A stretch of DNA of 64,000 nt from Pseudomonas fluorescens (GCF_900215245.1 NZ_LT907842.1:5084001-5148000), one strand, 5' to 3'; positions 29,373-40,696 are shown, numbered from the stretch's first letter. Notes: generated by a model not told the origin, from the sequence alone. A program made the numbers and translations.

Positions 29373-32300
29373 ATGGCGAAGAAACCCAAGGCTGCCACCT
29401 TTATCAAAGACCCGCTCTGGTACAAGGACGCGGTGATCTACCAGGTACACGTTAAATCCTATTTCGACTCCAATAACGACGGCATCGGCGATTTTCCCGG
29501 CCTGATTGCCAAGCTCGATTACATCGCCGACCTGGGCGTGAACACCATCTGGCTGTTGCCGTTTTACCCCTCGCCACGCCGCGACGACGGCTACGACATC
29601 GCCGAGTACCGTGGTGTGCACAGCGACTACGGGACCATGGCCGACGCCAAGCGCTTTATCAGCGAGGCACACAAACGCGGGCTGCGGGTGATCACCGAAC
29701 TGGTGATCAACCACACTTCAGACCAGCATCCCTGGTTCCAGCGGGCGCGCAAGGCCAAGCCGGGTTCGGCCGCGCGGGACTTCTATGTGTGGTCGGACGA
29801 CGATCAGAAATACGACGGCACGCGCATCATTTTCCTCGACACCGAAAAGTCCAACTGGACCTGGGACCCGGTGGCCGGCCAGTACTTCTGGCACCGGTTC
29901 TATTCCCACCAGCCGGACCTCAACTTCGACAACCCGCAAGTGATGAAAGCGGTATTGTCAGTGATGCGTTACTGGCTGGACATGGGCATTGACGGCCTGC
30001 GCCTGGACGCGATTCCGTACCTGATCGAGCGCGATGGCACCCACAACGAAAACCTGCTGGAAACCCACGACGTCCTCAAGCAGATCCGCGCCGAGATCGA
30101 CGCCCATTACCCCGACCGCATGCTGCTCGCCGAAGCCAACCAATGGCCGGAAGACACCCAGTTGTATTTTGGTGATAAAAAAGGCGACGACGGCGACGAA
30201 TGCCATATGGCTTTCCACTTCCCGTTGATGCCGCGCATGTACATGGCGCTGGCCCAGGAAGATCGCTTCCCCATCACTGATATTCTGCGTCAGACCCCGG
30301 AGATCCCCGCCAATTGCCAGTGGGCGATTTTCCTGCGCAACCACGATGAGCTGACCCTGGAAATGGTCACCGACAAAGAGCGCGACTACCTGTGGAACTA
30401 CTACGCCGCTGATCGTCGCGCCCGCATCAACCTCGGCATCCGCCGGCGCCTGGCGCCGCTGATGGAGCGCGACCGCCGCCGCATTGAACTGCTCAACAGC
30501 CTGTTGTTGTCGATGCCCGGCACGCCGACGTTGTATTACGGCGACGAAATCGGCATGGGTGACAACATCTATCTGGGCGACCGTGATGGCGTGCGCACGC
30601 CGATGCAGTGGTCGATCGACCGTAACGGCGGTTTCTCCCGCGCCGACCCGGCCAGCCTGGTGCTGCCGCCGATCATGGACCCGCAGTACGGCTACCTGTC
30701 GGTAAACGTCGAAACCCAGGCCCAGGACCCGCATTCGCTGCTGAACTGGACGCGCCGCATGTTGGCGGTGCGCAAACAGTCCAAAGCCTTTGGCCGCGGC
30801 AGCTTGAAAATGCTCTCGCCGAGCAACCGCCGCATTCTGGCGTATACCCGCGAATACACCGGGCCAGACGGGCGCAACGAGCTCATCCTGTGTGTGGCCA
30901 ACGTGTCGCGCAGTGCCCAGGCGGCTGAGCTGGACCTGTCAGCCTTTGCGGGCATGGTGCCGGTGGAAATGCTCGGCGGTAACGCGTTCCCGCCCATCGG
31001 TCAGCTGAATTTTTTGCTGACCCTGGCGCCGTACGGCTTCTACTGGTTCGTGCTCGCCGCGGAAAACCAGATGCCGAGTTGGCACGTCGAGCCTGCCCAG
31101 AGCATCCCTGACTTCACTACCCTGGTATTGAAAAAACGTATGGAAGAGTTACTCGACGAACCGTGCCGCACCACGCTGGAGCACACCTCGCTGCCGGCCT
31201 GGCTGCCTAAGCGGCGCTGGTTCGCCGGCAAGGACACGGCCATCGACAGCGTGCGGATTGCCTACGGTGTGCGCTTTGGCGATCCACAGCATCCGGTGCT
31301 GCTCAGTGAGCTGGAGGTGAGCAGTGGCGGCCAGGTCAGCCGCTATCAGCTGCCGTTCGGCTTCCTGGGTGAAGACCAGTTCACCAGCGCGTTGCCCCAG
31401 CAATTGGCCCTGGCCCGTGTACGGCGCGCCCGCGAGGTCGGCCTGGTGACCGATGCGTTCAGTCTTGAGCACTTTATCCGTGCCGTGATCAAGGCCCTGC
31501 AGGCGGGCACGGTCTTGACGACCGACGACGGCGATTTGCGCTTTGAGGCCACTTCGCACCTGGCCAACCTGCCATTGAACGACGAGTCGCAAGTGCGCTA
31601 CCTGGCCGCTGAGCAGTCCAACAGTTCGGTGGTGGTCGGCGAGAGTCTGGTGCTCAAACTGATCCGTAAAGTCAGCGCCGGGGTGCATCCGGAATTGGAA
31701 ATGAGCGCTTACCTGACCGCAGCCGGGTATCCGAACATTTCGCCGCTGTTGGGCTCGATGATTCGCCACGACAGCGCAGGGCAGGACAACCTGCTGATGA
31801 TTGCCCAGGGCTATCTGAGCAACCAGGGCGACGCCTGGAGCTGGACCCAGAACAACCTCGAACGCGCGATTCGCGACGAACTCGCAGAGGCGATTTCCGA
31901 GCAGGAACAGCACTACAACGCGTTGGGTGAACTGGCCGACTTCGCCGCGTTGCTCGGCCGGCGCCTGGGTGAAATGCACGGGGTATTGGCAGCGAAAACT
32001 GCCAATGCAGACTTCAAGCCTGAAGTCACGACGGCCAAGGATACCCAGGCCTGGGCCAAGGATGTCGGGGCACAGATCGAGCGTGCGCTGCAATTGCTCA
32101 AGCTTCATCAAAACCAATTGAACCCTGCCGATCAGGCGCTGGTCAGTGAGTTGCTGGCACACAAAAAAGCCATTGGCAGTCACGTGCAGGCCTTGGCGAA
32201 AGCCACGGCCGGCGGGCTGCGGATTCGTGTCCACGGTGACTTGCACCTGGGTCAGGTACTGGTGGTCAAGGGCGATGCTTACCTGATCGACTTTGAAGGG

Positions 32301-32720
32301 GAACCGGCGCGGCCGTTGCATGAACGACGTGGCAAGCACAGCCCCTACAAAGATGTGAGTGGCGTGCTGCGCTCGTTTGATTACGCCGCAGCGATGGCCC
32401 TGAATGTGCAAGGGGTGGATCATTCGCCCGAGGCGGACACTGCCCGCAAGCGTGTGACGGATCGATACCTGAGTGAAGCGCGTGCGGCTTTTACGCAGGC
32501 TTATCATCAGGCTACGTCTACACTGGCGCATGACTGGCAGGAGGCCGACGGCCAGAGTGCCGCGCTGACGTTGTTCAGCCTGGAGAAGGCCGCGTACGAA
32601 GTGGCTTACGAAGCGGAAAACCGCCCGACCTGGTTGCCGGTGCCGCTACAAGGTTTACACGGCCTGCTCAGCGGGCTTACACCTATATCGAAAACTGCAC
32701 GCGGTGGGGAGACGTCATGA
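29373..32720 (+). CDS. treS: Trehalose synthase fused to maltokinase (TreS-Pep2/Mak)
   Basis: A 1115-residue bifunctional protein. Residues 1-550 are the GH13 trehalose synthase, interconverting trehalose and maltose: [19 protein letters not shown], the nucleophile in [13 protein letters not shown], the acid Glu in [10 protein letters not shown], and LRNHDEL. Residues about 590-1110 are maltokinase, which makes maltose-1-phosphate from ATP and maltose: [14 protein letters not shown] at its N-terminus and the kinase motifs [12 protein letters not shown] and LIDFEGEP. The fusion delivers the GlgE donor directly. Its stop overlaps the glgB start by ATGA. The 171-bp gap from glgE, ending in CAGGAG before the ATG, may contain a second promoter. 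Confidence 0.94.
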   Translation: MAKKPKAATFIKDPLWYKDAVIYQVHVKSYFDSNNDGIGDFPGLIAKLDYIADLGVNTIWLLPFYPSPRRDDGYDIAEYRGVHSDYGTMADAKRFISEAHKRGLRVITELVINHTSDQHPWFQRARKAKPGSAARDFYVWSDDDQKYDGTRIIFLDTEKSNWTWDPVAGQYFWHRFYSHQPDLNFDNPQVMKAVLSVMRYWLDMGIDGLRLDAIPYLIERDGTHNENLLETHDVLKQIRAEIDAHYPDRMLLAEANQWPEDTQLYFGDKKGDDGDECHMAFHFPLMPRMYMALAQEDRFPITDILRQTPEIPANCQWAIFLRNHDELTLEMVTDKERDYLWNYYAADRRARINLGIRRRLAPLMERDRRRIELLNSLLLSMPGTPTLYYGDEIGMGDNIYLGDRDGVRTPMQWSIDRNGGFSRADPASLVLPPIMDPQYGYLSVNVETQAQDPHSLLNWTRRMLAVRKQSKAFGRGSLKMLSPSNRRILAYTREYTGPDGRNELILCVANVSRSAQAAELDLSAFAGMVPVEMLGGNAFPPIGQLNFLLTLAPYGFYWFVLAAENQMPSWHVEPAQSIPDFTTLVLKKRMEELLDEPCRTTLEHTSLPAWLPKRRWFAGKDTAIDSVRIAYGVRFGDPQHPVLLSELEVSSGGQVSRYQLPFGFLGEDQFTSALPQQLALARVRRAREVGLVTDAFSLEHFIRAVIKALQAGTVLTTDDGDLRFEATSHLANLPLNDESQVRYLAAEQSNSSVVVGESLVLKLIRKVSAGVHPELEMSAYLTAAGYPNISPLLGSMIRHDSAGQDNLLMIAQGYLSNQGDAWSWTQNNLERAIRDELAEAISEQEQHYNALGELADFAALLGRRLGEMHGVLAAKTANADFKPEVTTAKDTQAWAKDVGAQIERALQLLKLHQNQLNPADQALVSELLAHKKAIGSHVQALAKATAGGLRIRVHGDLHLGQVLVVKGDAYLIDFEGEPARPLHERRGKHSPYKDVSGVLRSFDYAAAMALNVQGVDHSPEADTARKRVTDRYLSEARAAFTQAYHQATSTLAHDWQEADGQSAALTLFSLEKAAYEVAYEAENRPTWLPVPLQGLHGLLSGLTPISKTARGGETS

Positions 32721-34954
32721 GTTTTACACATAGAGAACCGCTGCAACCGAAATTGACTGCCATGCCGGCACCCAAGGACATTGAAGCCCTGGTACGCGCC
32801 GAGCACCACGATCCATTCTCGATTCTCGGCCCGCACGACGATGAGCAAAATGGCCAGTTCATTCGCGCCTTTTTACCGGAGGCCTTGAGCGTTCAGGTAT
32901 TGGCACGCGACAGCGGTGAGCCGATCGGCAGCCTGGATGCGACCCAGGTGCCGGGCTTGTTTGTCGGGCACTTCAACACCCGCCAGGACTACCTGCTGAA
33001 AATCCAATGGGCCGGCGGTGAACAGATCACCGAAGACCCTTACAGCTTCAACCAGTTGCTCCTGGGTGAAATGGACCTGTACCTGTTTGCCGAAGGCAAT
33101 CACCGCGACCTCAGCAGCTGCCTGGGTGCTCAGGTGACCAGTGTCGATGGCATACCGGGCGTGCGCTTTGCCGTCTGGGCGCCGAATGCCCGGCGGGTGT
33201 CGGTGGTGGGCGATTTCAATATCTGGGATGGCCGTCGCCATCCGATGCGCTTGCGTCACCCCTCCGGCGTGTGGGAAATCTTTATCCCGCGCCTGCAACC
33301 AGGCGCGGCCTACAAGTACGAAATCCTTGGCGCCAACGGGATTTTGCCGCTGAAGGCCGACCCGATGGCGCTGGCGACTCAACTGCCGCCGGACACCGCT
33401 TCGAAAGTCGCCGCGCCGTTGCAGGTGGATTGGCAAGACCACGCGTGGATGCAGGCGCGGGCCGACAAGCAAAAGCCCACTGCGCCGTTGTCGATCTACG
33501 AGTTGCACGTAGGCTCCTGGCAGTGCGAGCTGGATGAGGCTGGTGAAGTGTCCCGTCAGTACGGCTGGCGCGAACTCGCTGAACGCTTGATTCCGTATGT
33601 TCAGCAATTGGGTTTCACCCATATCGAGCTGATGCCGATCATGGAACACCCCTTTGGTGGCTCCTGGGGCTACCAGGCGTTGTCGCAATTCGCACCGACT
33701 GCGCGTTTCGGTTCGCCGGAAGACTTCGGGTTTTTCGTCAATGCCCTGCACCAGGCCGATATCGGCGTAATCCTCGATTGGGTGCCGGCGCATTTCCCCA
33801 CCGATATCCATGGCCTGGCGCAGTTCGACGGCACCGCGCTGTACGAATACGCCAACCCGCTGGAAGGCTTCCACCAGGATTGGGACACGCTGATTTACAA
33901 CCTCGGCCGCACTGAAGTTCACGGGTTCATGCTGGCCTCGGCGTTGCATTGGCTTAAACACTTCCATATCGATGGTTTGCGTGTGGATGCGGTGGCGTCG
34001 ATGCTGTACCGCGACTATTCGCGCAAAGCCGGCGAGTGGGTGCCCAATCGCTATGGCGGTCGTGAGAACCTCGAAGCCATCCACTTCCTGCGTCATCTGA
34101 ACGATGTGGTCGCCCTCGAAGCGCCGGGTGCGTTGGTGATTGCCGAAGAATCCACGGCATGGCCCGGTGTCAGCCAGAGCACCCAGCAAGGCGGGTTGGG
34201 CTTCAACTACAAGTGGAACATGGGCTGGATGCACGATTCGCTGCATTACATCCAGCAAGACCCGGTGTACCGCGCCCATCATCACAATGAGCTGAGCTTC
34301 GGCCTGGTCTATGCCTGGTCCGAGCGTTTTATCCTGCCGATCTCTCACGATGAAGTGGTGCACGGCAAACACTCGTTGATCGACAAGATGCCCGGTGATC
34401 GCTGGCAGAAGTTTGCTAACCTGCGCGCCTACCTGAGCTTCATGTGGATGCATCCGGGTAAAAAACTGCTGTTCATGGGCTGCGAATTCGGCCAATGGCG
34501 CGAGTGGAACCACGACCAGCAATTGGACTGGTACCTGCTGCAGTACCCCGAGCACCGGGGCGTGCAAAAGCTGGTGGGCGACCTCAACCGCCTCTACCGT
34601 GAAGAGCCCGCGCTGCACGAACAGGATGATGCGCCTCAAGGTTTCCAATGGCTGATTGGCGACGACGCAATCAACAGCGTTTATGCCTGGTTGCGGTGGA
34701 GCAAGGACGGCAAACCGGTGCTGGTGGTCGCTAACTTCACCCCGGTGCCGCGTGAGGCGTATTCGGTAGGGGTGCCGTTTGCCGGGCGCTGGAGCGAGGT
34801 GATCAACAGCGATGCCGACACGTACGCCGGCTCCAATTACGGCAATGGGGGAGAGGTGTTTACCCAGGATGAACCGCAGCATGGGCAGCCGGTATCGCTG
34901 TCGCTGAATTTGCCGCCATTGGGTGTGCTGATTTTGCGCCCGGAAGCGCTTTAA
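32717..34954 (+). CDS. glgB: 1,4-alpha-glucan branching enzyme GlgB
   Basis: A 745-residue GH13_9 branching enzyme that creates alpha-1,6 branches in the glucan extended by GlgE. It has an extra N-terminal domain (about 1-120), a CBM48 domain ([23 protein letters not shown]), the catalytic barrel with [19 protein letters not shown], nucleophile Asp in [17 protein letters not shown], Glu in [11 protein letters not shown] and the [10 protein letters not shown] motif, and a C-terminal beta domain. The ATGA overlap with treS implies translational coupling. A hairpin about 40 bp downstream probably ends the operon. Confidence 0.95.
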   Translation: MSFTHREPLQPKLTAMPAPKDIEALVRAEHHDPFSILGPHDDEQNGQFIRAFLPEALSVQVLARDSGEPIGSLDATQVPGLFVGHFNTRQDYLLKIQWAGGEQITEDPYSFNQLLLGEMDLYLFAEGNHRDLSSCLGAQVTSVDGIPGVRFAVWAPNARRVSVVGDFNIWDGRRHPMRLRHPSGVWEIFIPRLQPGAAYKYEILGANGILPLKADPMALATQLPPDTASKVAAPLQVDWQDHAWMQARADKQKPTAPLSIYELHVGSWQCELDEAGEVSRQYGWRELAERLIPYVQQLGFTHIELMPIMEHPFGGSWGYQALSQFAPTARFGSPEDFGFFVNALHQADIGVILDWVPAHFPTDIHGLAQFDGTALYEYANPLEGFHQDWDTLIYNLGRTEVHGFMLASALHWLKHFHIDGLRVDAVASMLYRDYSRKAGEWVPNRYGGRENLEAIHFLRHLNDVVALEAPGALVIAEESTAWPGVSQSTQQGGLGFNYKWNMGWMHDSLHYIQQDPVYRAHHHNELSFGLVYAWSERFILPISHDEVVHGKHSLIDKMPGDRWQKFANLRAYLSFMWMHPGKKLLFMGCEFGQWREWNHDQQLDWYLLQYPEHRGVQKLVGDLNRLYREEPALHEQDDAPQGFQWLIGDDAINSVYAWLRWSKDGKPVLVVANFTPVPREAYSVGVPFAGRWSEVINSDADTYAGSNYGNGGEVFTQDEPQHGQPVSLSLNLPPLGVLILRPEAL

Positions 34955-34995
34955 AGGCTCTAGCAACCGGATTCTGTTGTCCGGGGTACTGGCAG

Positions 34996-35015
34996 GGTGC
35001 CACAATGGCACCTTT
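34996..35015 (+). terminator. Hairpin after glgB
   Basis: A 7-bp stem (GGTGCCA/TGGCACC) with a CAA loop is followed by TTTGTTG, about 40 nt after the glgB stop. The ATG at 35005 lies inside this stem, which argues that the next gene starts at 35044. Confidence 0.5.
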
Positions 35016-35043
35016 GTTGCGGCAGTTGAAGCAGGCGTATTTC

Positions 35044-36171
35044 ATGAATGGCCTTGGGCTTGGGCAGGACCAGGATTGTTTTATCGAAGAGCAGGTGCGA
35101 ACTGACCGTTTGCACCAGCTGTTTCGCCAGTCGTTCGCTGCCATTTTCGGCAGTTACCTGGGCGCCGGCATGCTCTGCTGGCTGTGCTGGGACCGGTTTG
35201 ATCACACGGTCATGCGCACCTGGCTGGTGGTGCTGGGGGTGACGTCACTGCTACGGCTGAAGATGTTCATGGACTGGTTTCGTTGCGCGAACAGTCTGCG
35301 TACGCCGGCGCGTTGGGAGCGCCGCTACTGGGTGACGTTGATGCTCTCCGCCGCGACCTGGGGCATTGGCGCATTGGCTGTCATGCCGCCGGACGACCGT
35401 GTGTCCCAAGTGTTGGTGATTCTGTTTGCCGTGGGTATGTCGGTCAGCGCGGTCTCCTGTTATTCGGCCTACCGTTATATGACGTTGGGCTCCATGTCTC
35501 TGGTGTTATTGCCGAGCACGCTGTGGTTACTGTTTCAGCCCTCGCCCATGCAAGTGGGCGTGGCGATTGCAGTGCTGGTGTTCTCGACTTTCGTGGTCAG
35601 CGCCACGCGCAAACTGTCGGATGCCCTCGAAAAAGCCTTTCGCCTGACCCGGCAAATGGAGCGCGCCCACACCATTTCCACACGCGCCGCTCAGACTGAC
35701 GAGCTCACCGGGTTGATGAATCGTCGCGCGTTTTTTGAACATGCCCACCTGTTGTATGCGCAGTGTCGCCAACACCGACAGCCGCTGAGCGCGCTGATGC
35801 TGGACATGGACCACTTCAAGGCCATCAACGATACCTACGGCCACCAGGCCGGCGACCAGGTTTTGCGCCAGGTTGGCGGGGTGATCAGCGCGTCGTTTCG
35901 CCAGGCCGACGTGTATGGTCGGCTTGGCGGCGAGGAATTTGCCGTGTTGTTGCCCAATACGACACTGGAGACTGCACAGGGTATTGCCGAACAATTGATC
36001 ACGGCGATTGCCGGCCTGGCCTCCGAGCCGGTACAGGGGCTGACCGCGAGCCTGGGGGTGGCCACCACCCGCAACCCCGATCAGGACCTGCACAGCCTGA
36101 TGAACAGCGCCGACAAAGCGCTGTATCGCGCCAAAGCCATGGGCCGCAATCAGGTCGTGGTGGCGGAGTAG
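35044..36171 (+). CDS. Membrane-anchored GGDEF diguanylate cyclase
   Basis: A 375-residue protein. Five or six hydrophobic helices (about 30-190) form an integral-membrane sensor without a recognised family signature. The GGDEF domain (about 215-372) has DELTGLMNRRAFFEH, MLDMDHFKAINDTYGHQAGDQVL and the active-site RLGGEEFAVLL (GGEEF near 296). The autoinhibitory RxxD (RQAD) sits exactly five residues before it. It should make c-di-GMP from two GTP under feedback control. Start 35044 (MNGLGLGQ) is chosen over 35005 because the latter lies in the glgB terminator stem and AGCAGG precedes 35044. Confidence 0.88.
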   Translation: MNGLGLGQDQDCFIEEQVRTDRLHQLFRQSFAAIFGSYLGAGMLCWLCWDRFDHTVMRTWLVVLGVTSLLRLKMFMDWFRCANSLRTPARWERRYWVTLMLSAATWGIGALAVMPPDDRVSQVLVILFAVGMSVSAVSCYSAYRYMTLGSMSLVLLPSTLWLLFQPSPMQVGVAIAVLVFSTFVVSATRKLSDALEKAFRLTRQMERAHTISTRAAQTDELTGLMNRRAFFEHAHLLYAQCRQHRQPLSALMLDMDHFKAINDTYGHQAGDQVLRQVGGVISASFRQADVYGRLGGEEFAVLLPNTTLETAQGIAEQLITAIAGLASEPVQGLTASLGVATTRNPDQDLHSLMNSADKALYRAKAMGRNQVVVAE

Positions 36172-36187
36172 GCGGGCTGAGTAGGGT

Positions 36188-38374
36188 TCAGTCTCGCCGC
36201 ATCGACCTGGCCAGTACGCGCGCCACCTGGTCGGCCGAGTAGGGCTTTGCCAGGAAGTCGACGCCCTCGTAGGCGCTGTCGGCCAGCTCTTCGCTGTAGC
36301 CCGAGGTCAGTACCACCGGCAGGTTGGGGCGCCGTTGGCGCAGCAGCCTGGTCATTGCCACGCCGGTCATGCCGGGCATTACCACGTCCGAAAAAATCGC
36401 GTCGAACCCGCTCACGTCCGGACCGGCCAGCGCCAGTGCCTGTTCGGCGTCGGTTGCCCACGTGGTCTGGTAACCCAGGTCCTGCAGGATCTGGTTGGCG
36501 AAACGGCCCACTTCGAGGTTGTCTTCCACGATCAGGATATGCCGCAGTGTGGTGTCAAACGCCGGGCTGGGGGCTTCCTCGGCTGGGCCGAGCTGCCCGG
36601 CCACAGGCTGCGCCTCGGGCAAATACAGGGTGAACACGCTGCCCTGGCCGAGGGTGCTGGTGACATCGACGTTGCCTCCGGACTGCTTGGCAAACCCGAA
36701 CACCTGTGACAGCCCCAGGCCAGTGCCTTTACCCACGGCCTTGGTGGTAAAGAATGGTTCGAAAATACGCTCGACGGCGTCGGCTTCAATGCCGCTGCCG
36801 GTGTCGGCCAGCGCAATGCTTACAAACGGCTGGTGTGCGTGTGCATCGCCACGGATGCGCGGTAGCGCCGCCACACTCGCCACGCGCAGGGTCAGGGTGC
36901 CTTGACCCTCCATGGCATCGCGGGCATTGAGCGCGATATTGATCAGTGCGGTTTCAAATTGGCTGGAGTCGACGCACACATAGCAAGCCTGTTCCGGCAA
37001 TTGGACCTGCACCTGAATGCGCGCACCGGTCACGCTTTCGAGCATCTCACCGATGTTCTTGACCCGCTGGCCAACGTCAAAGACTTCCGGGTTGAGCGGT
37101 TGCCGGCGGGCGAAGGCGAGCAGTTGGCTGGTGAGCTTGCTGGCGCGTTCGACGGTGTCTGACACGGCGCCCATGTAGCGTTGGCGGCGTTCTTCGGACA
37201 ACCCCGGCTGGCGCAGGAAGTCCACCGAAGAGCGAATGATCGTCAGCAGGTTGTTGAAATCGTGGGCCACACCGCCAGTCAGCTGGCCGATGGCTTCGAG
37301 CTTCTGGGACTGGTGCAACGCGGCTTCGGCCTGGGTCAAGGCGCTGGTGCGTTCTTCAACGCGTTGCTCCAGGGTGGCGTTCAGTTCGGTAATGGCGGCC
37401 AGGCCCTCGCGTACGGCGGCGTCGGCGCGCACCCGTTCGATATGGGCCCAGGAGCGCTCGGTGACTTCACCCACCAGTGCCAGGTCATACGGCGACCACA
37501 CGCGTGCGAATTTGTGGTGCACGGCCATCAGCGCGGTCAGGCGGCCGTTCTTGATCAGCGGGAAGCACGCAGTCGCCGTGACGCCCAGTGCCTGAAAGAC
37601 AGCGGACACCTCGGCGGGCATTTCCAGGCGGTTGTCGCCAATCACAAACGGCTCACCTGCGCGCAGGCGGCTTACGGCCAGCTCGCCGAACGCTGCCAGG
37701 CTGTAACGGCCGACGATACTGGGCGAGCCCGGCGCCGACCAATTGTCGCGAATGGTGAAGCCGTCTTCATCGGCCTCCATATCGGCATAGGCGCAAATCG
37801 ACACCTGCAGGTGTTCGGCCAACAGACGCGTGGTGGTGGTCATGATGGCTTCGGCATCGCTGCAGTGGGTCACGGCGCTGCCAATTGCATCCAATACGGC
37901 CAGGCGGCGAGAGAGGAATACGGTCGCGGTGGTTTCGGTGACGGTGTCGAGCATGCCCACGACCCGGCCTTGCGGGTCACGCACAGGGCTGTAGCAAAAC
38001 GTGAAGTACGCTTGCTCCGGGCCATTGCCACGCTCAACCACCAACGGGTAGTTTTCGATGTAGGTCGGGTGCCCCTCAAAGGCGGCGTTGGCGATAGGGC
38101 CGATGTCATCCCACGCCTCACGCCAGATTTCGCTGAACGCCCGCCCAAGCGAATCAGGTTTATCGCCAAGAATAGGAATAAACGCATCGTTGTAGAGCGT
38201 GATCAGGTGGGGGCCCCAGATGATGGACTGGGGGAAGCTTGAGGCAAAACACAGCGCAACCGTGGTTTTGAGTACGTCGGGCCATTGCTCCAGCTCGCCG
38301 AGCGGCGTACTGGCCCAATCATGCTGACGGACGCGCTCAGCCATCTCGCTGCTGCCTTGCAGCCAATTCATCAT
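36188..38374 (-). CDS. Hybrid sensor histidine kinase (PAS-GAF-HisKA-HATPase-REC)
   Basis: A 728-residue soluble kinase with no membrane helix. Order: PAS-like domain (about 20-135, FPQSIIWGPHLITLYNDAF), GAF domain (about 150-310), a short coiled coil (LNATLEQRVEERTSALTQAEAALHQ), HisKA with phospho-accepting His near 370 in GGVAHDFNNLLT, HATPase_c with NARDAMEGQG, DTGSGI and GTGLGLSQVFG, and a C-terminal receiver with the acceptor Asp near 662 in FSDVVMPGMTG. It probably autophosphorylates and passes phosphate to its own receiver. No partner response regulator adjoins. The N-terminal region resembles blue-light-type PAS-GAF kinases, but I see no flavin Cys motif. Confidence 0.9.
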   Translation of the reverse strand: MMNWLQGSSEMAERVRQHDWASTPLGELEQWPDVLKTTVALCFASSFPQSIIWGPHLITLYNDAFIPILGDKPDSLGRAFSEIWREAWDDIGPIANAAFEGHPTYIENYPLVVERGNGPEQAYFTFCYSPVRDPQGRVVGMLDTVTETTATVFLSRRLAVLDAIGSAVTHCSDAEAIMTTTTRLLAEHLQVSICAYADMEADEDGFTIRDNWSAPGSPSIVGRYSLAAFGELAVSRLRAGEPFVIGDNRLEMPAEVSAVFQALGVTATACFPLIKNGRLTALMAVHHKFARVWSPYDLALVGEVTERSWAHIERVRADAAVREGLAAITELNATLEQRVEERTSALTQAEAALHQSQKLEAIGQLTGGVAHDFNNLLTIIRSSVDFLRQPGLSEERRQRYMGAVSDTVERASKLTSQLLAFARRQPLNPEVFDVGQRVKNIGEMLESVTGARIQVQVQLPEQACYVCVDSSQFETALINIALNARDAMEGQGTLTLRVASVAALPRIRGDAHAHQPFVSIALADTGSGIEADAVERIFEPFFTTKAVGKGTGLGLSQVFGFAKQSGGNVDVTSTLGQGSVFTLYLPEAQPVAGQLGPAEEAPSPAFDTTLRHILIVEDNLEVGRFANQILQDLGYQTTWATDAEQALALAGPDVSGFDAIFSDVVMPGMTGVAMTRLLRQRRPNLPVVLTSGYSEELADSAYEGVDFLAKPYSADQVARVLARSMRRD

Positions 38375-38410
38375 TGGGTGGATACCTTATTGCCACGGTC
38401 TTCAGGGGGA

Positions 38411-38429
38411 GCGCTGATTATATCAGCGC
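38411..38429. promoter_or_regulatory. Palindrome upstream of the hybrid kinase
   Basis: A perfect 8-bp inverted repeat (GCGCTGAT/ATCAGCGC) with a TAT centre lies about 37 bp before the kinase start and about 120 bp after the CAP-protein stop. The position fits an operator in the kinase promoter, or a terminator stem of the CAP gene without a T-tract. I cannot tell which. Confidence 0.35.
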
Positions 38430-38548
38430 ATCCAGCTACAGACCGGAATCCCTGCGGCCAGTTCAGCGGAATCAGCGCGGGGATGGCAATTTGATGTTCC
38501 ACCCATTGAACCGATCGACCTACCCGGCGCAGAGGCGCCCCCAGCCGG

Positions 38549-39400
38549 CTATTGCGTGCCGAACACTGCGGTCCAATAAATCCCCGCGTCACTCTTCGGG
38601 TCCATGGCATAGGCTGCCCCCAACTCGCGAAATTGCGGGTTCATCAGGTTGGCGCAATGGCCCGGGCTGGCCAGCCAGCCGTCCACGACCTTGCGTGGGG
38701 TATCGAGGCCGGCGGCAATGTTTTCGCCGATGTTCTTCGCGATATAACCGGACAGTTCCGCACGGTCGCCGGGTGTGCGGCCGTCATGGTCCAAGTGGTC
38801 GAAGAAATTGCCGTTGGCCATATTGCGTGTGTGGCTGTTGGCGGCATTGGCCAGCGCGTCGTTCCACGACAGCGGTGTGGTCGCGGTAAATGCCTGGGTG
38901 CCGCACTGGCGTGGTTGTTCCCGGGCGGCGTTGACCAGGTTGAGGATTTGCTTGCCTTCGGTCTGCCAATCCCCGAGTCCGCTGGACAGCAGCGGGCGGG
39001 CCAGCACGATGCGCCAATCCTGGCCGCTGTTACTCACGCCGATGTCGACAAATTGCGGGTCGAGCACCACGCGACAGAAACTTTCGCGCACCGCTTTCAT
39101 GGCCGCGTCGGCGTTTTTGGGGCCGGAGAGGCTGATGGCTTGCACATTCACCATCGGGTACGCAGCCCGCGCCAGCGCTTGCTGCAAGTCGCCGACATTG
39201 GTCGCCGGCAGCACCAGTCGCGTGTCGCTGGCCAACGGTGGCAGTTCCTGGGAACCCTGGTTACCACAGCGCTGTACCTGGCTGCGGTATTCGTTGATCT
39301 GTTGCACTAACTGACTTTCTTCATTCGCCATCGCGCTGGCGCAGAACGCCAGACTGGCGGCCAGCGTCGTAAGACCCATCATCAATGACAGCACGCGCAT
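38549..39400 (-). CDS. Secreted CAP-domain (SCP/PR-1) protein
   Basis: A 283-residue exported protein. The start MRVLSLMMGLTTLAASLAFCASAMA gives a clean signal peptide cut after ASAMA and follows AAGGG; the longer reading to 39460 would bury it. Residues about 25-155 are a non-CAP segment seen in related Pseudomonas proteins. Residues about 160-283 form the CAP domain with LNLVNAAREQPRQC, the metal-site His residues in ANSHTRN and DHLDHDGRTPGDRA, ENIAAG, and VVDGWLASPGHCANLMNPQFRELGAAY. Bacterial CAP proteins are secreted with diverse or unknown roles. Confidence 0.88.
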   Translation of the reverse strand: MRVLSLMMGLTTLAASLAFCASAMANEESQLVQQINEYRSQVQRCGNQGSQELPPLASDTRLVLPATNVGDLQQALARAAYPMVNVQAISLSGPKNADAAMKAVRESFCRVVLDPQFVDIGVSNSGQDWRIVLARPLLSSGLGDWQTEGKQILNLVNAAREQPRQCGTQAFTATTPLSWNDALANAANSHTRNMANGNFFDHLDHDGRTPGDRAELSGYIAKNIGENIAAGLDTPRKVVDGWLASPGHCANLMNPQFRELGAAYAMDPKSDAGIYWTAVFGTQ

Positions 39401-39481
39401 GGACGTTACCCTTGAGCTTGAAAGTGCCCATGATGCGCGATGTAACCCGGTCTGGCGCAACGCCTTTTTTGTTTTTTTGCC

Positions 39482-40696
39482 TCAACGGACGTTCTGCGGG
39501 CAGTTCTCGGCGCTATTGCGGCGCCAGGCAAAGGTGCTCGCAGTGACGATCAGCGCGAGTGCCACGCCGAAGGTTACGTGCAGGCCATTAGCCACGGTTT
39601 GCGCGGTCGCATGGGTCACGTCGGGGCTGGCCCAGGCAAAGACTGCGCCCAGCGCCCAGGCACCGAAAATCAGCCCGAGGTTGCGTGACAGGTTCAACAG
39701 GCCGGAGACCGTGCCACGGCGTGCGGGCTCGACATCATTCATCACTGCGGTGTTGTTCGCGGCCTGGAACAGGCTGTAGCCCAGGGTCAGTAGAATCAGT
39801 GAGCCAAGGTAGGCGATCAAGCCCGAAGCCACTGCCAGCAACAGCGCGCCGAGCCCCATGACGCCCAAGCCCGCGTGGGTCATGCGCTGGCTGCCCAGCC
39901 GGTCGGTAAGCTGGCCTGCCGGTAGGCCATTGAGCGCCGACACACAAGGCCCGACGGCCATTGCCAGGCCCATCCAGGCAGCATCCAGCCCCAGACCACG
40001 GGATAGATAGAACGGCCCGACCACGAAGGTGCTCATGATCACCGCCGACACCAACGCACTCATTGCCAACCCTGCGCGCAACGCCGGGTCCTTCAATGGC
40101 CGCCAGAACCCATCGCCCGAGGTGGCCGCGGGGGCCTGCCGATCAGCCGGCAAATAAAGAAAGGCGAGGGCCGCGGCCAACATGCCCAACGGCGCCCCGA
40201 CCAGAAACAGCGCACGCCAGCCCCACAGGCTGAGCAGCATCCCGCCGACGCTGGGACCCATGGCGGTGCCGACGGCCGACATCGTGCCCAGCCAGCCCAT
40301 CACGCGGCCGGTGCGCTCTCGGGAGACGGTTTCGCCGACCATCGCCAGTGTCATCGCCATCATCACCGCTGCACCCAAGCCTTGCAGGACGCGTGCGCCA
40401 ATCAGCCAGGGCAATGACGGTGCGACAGCGCACAGCGCGCACGCAGCGGCGAACAGCAGCAAACCGCTGAGCAACAACCGACGGCGGCCGAGCCGATCCC
40501 CCAGGCGGCCGGCGTTGACGATAACTGCGGTGATTGCGAACAGGTACGCGAGCACCACCCACTGCACCGCGTGGAAGGATGCATTGAAGACGTGCGCCAG
40601 CGCCGGTAAGCCGACGTTGGCGATGCTGGTCCCCAGCGAGGCCAGCAACATGGACAGGGACAGGCAGACAAGAGCGCCGCGAGAAGAGGTGTGCAT
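39482..40696 (-). CDS. MFS drug-type transporter
   Basis: A 404-residue inner-membrane transporter with about 12 helices. The N-terminus carries the drug:H+ antiporter signature (LASLGTSIANVGLPALAHVF), motif A appears as GRLGDRLGRRRLLLSG between TM2 and TM3, and GAPLGMLAAALAF follows the sixth helix. It probably exports a small molecule; the substrate is unknown. AAGGA precedes the ATG by 7 nt. A LysR regulator is divergently transcribed 113 bp away and is the likely controller. Confidence 0.88.
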   Translation of the reverse strand: MHTSSRGALVCLSLSMLLASLGTSIANVGLPALAHVFNASFHAVQWVVLAYLFAITAVIVNAGRLGDRLGRRRLLLSGLLLFAAACALCAVAPSLPWLIGARVLQGLGAAVMMAMTLAMVGETVSRERTGRVMGWLGTMSAVGTAMGPSVGGMLLSLWGWRALFLVGAPLGMLAAALAFLYLPADRQAPAATSGDGFWRPLKDPALRAGLAMSALVSAVIMSTFVVGPFYLSRGLGLDAAWMGLAMAVGPCVSALNGLPAGQLTDRLGSQRMTHAGLGVMGLGALLLAVASGLIAYLGSLILLTLGYSLFQAANNTAVMNDVEPARRGTVSGLLNLSRNLGLIFGAWALGAVFAWASPDVTHATAQTVANGLHVTFGVALALIVTASTFAWRRNSAENCPQNVR

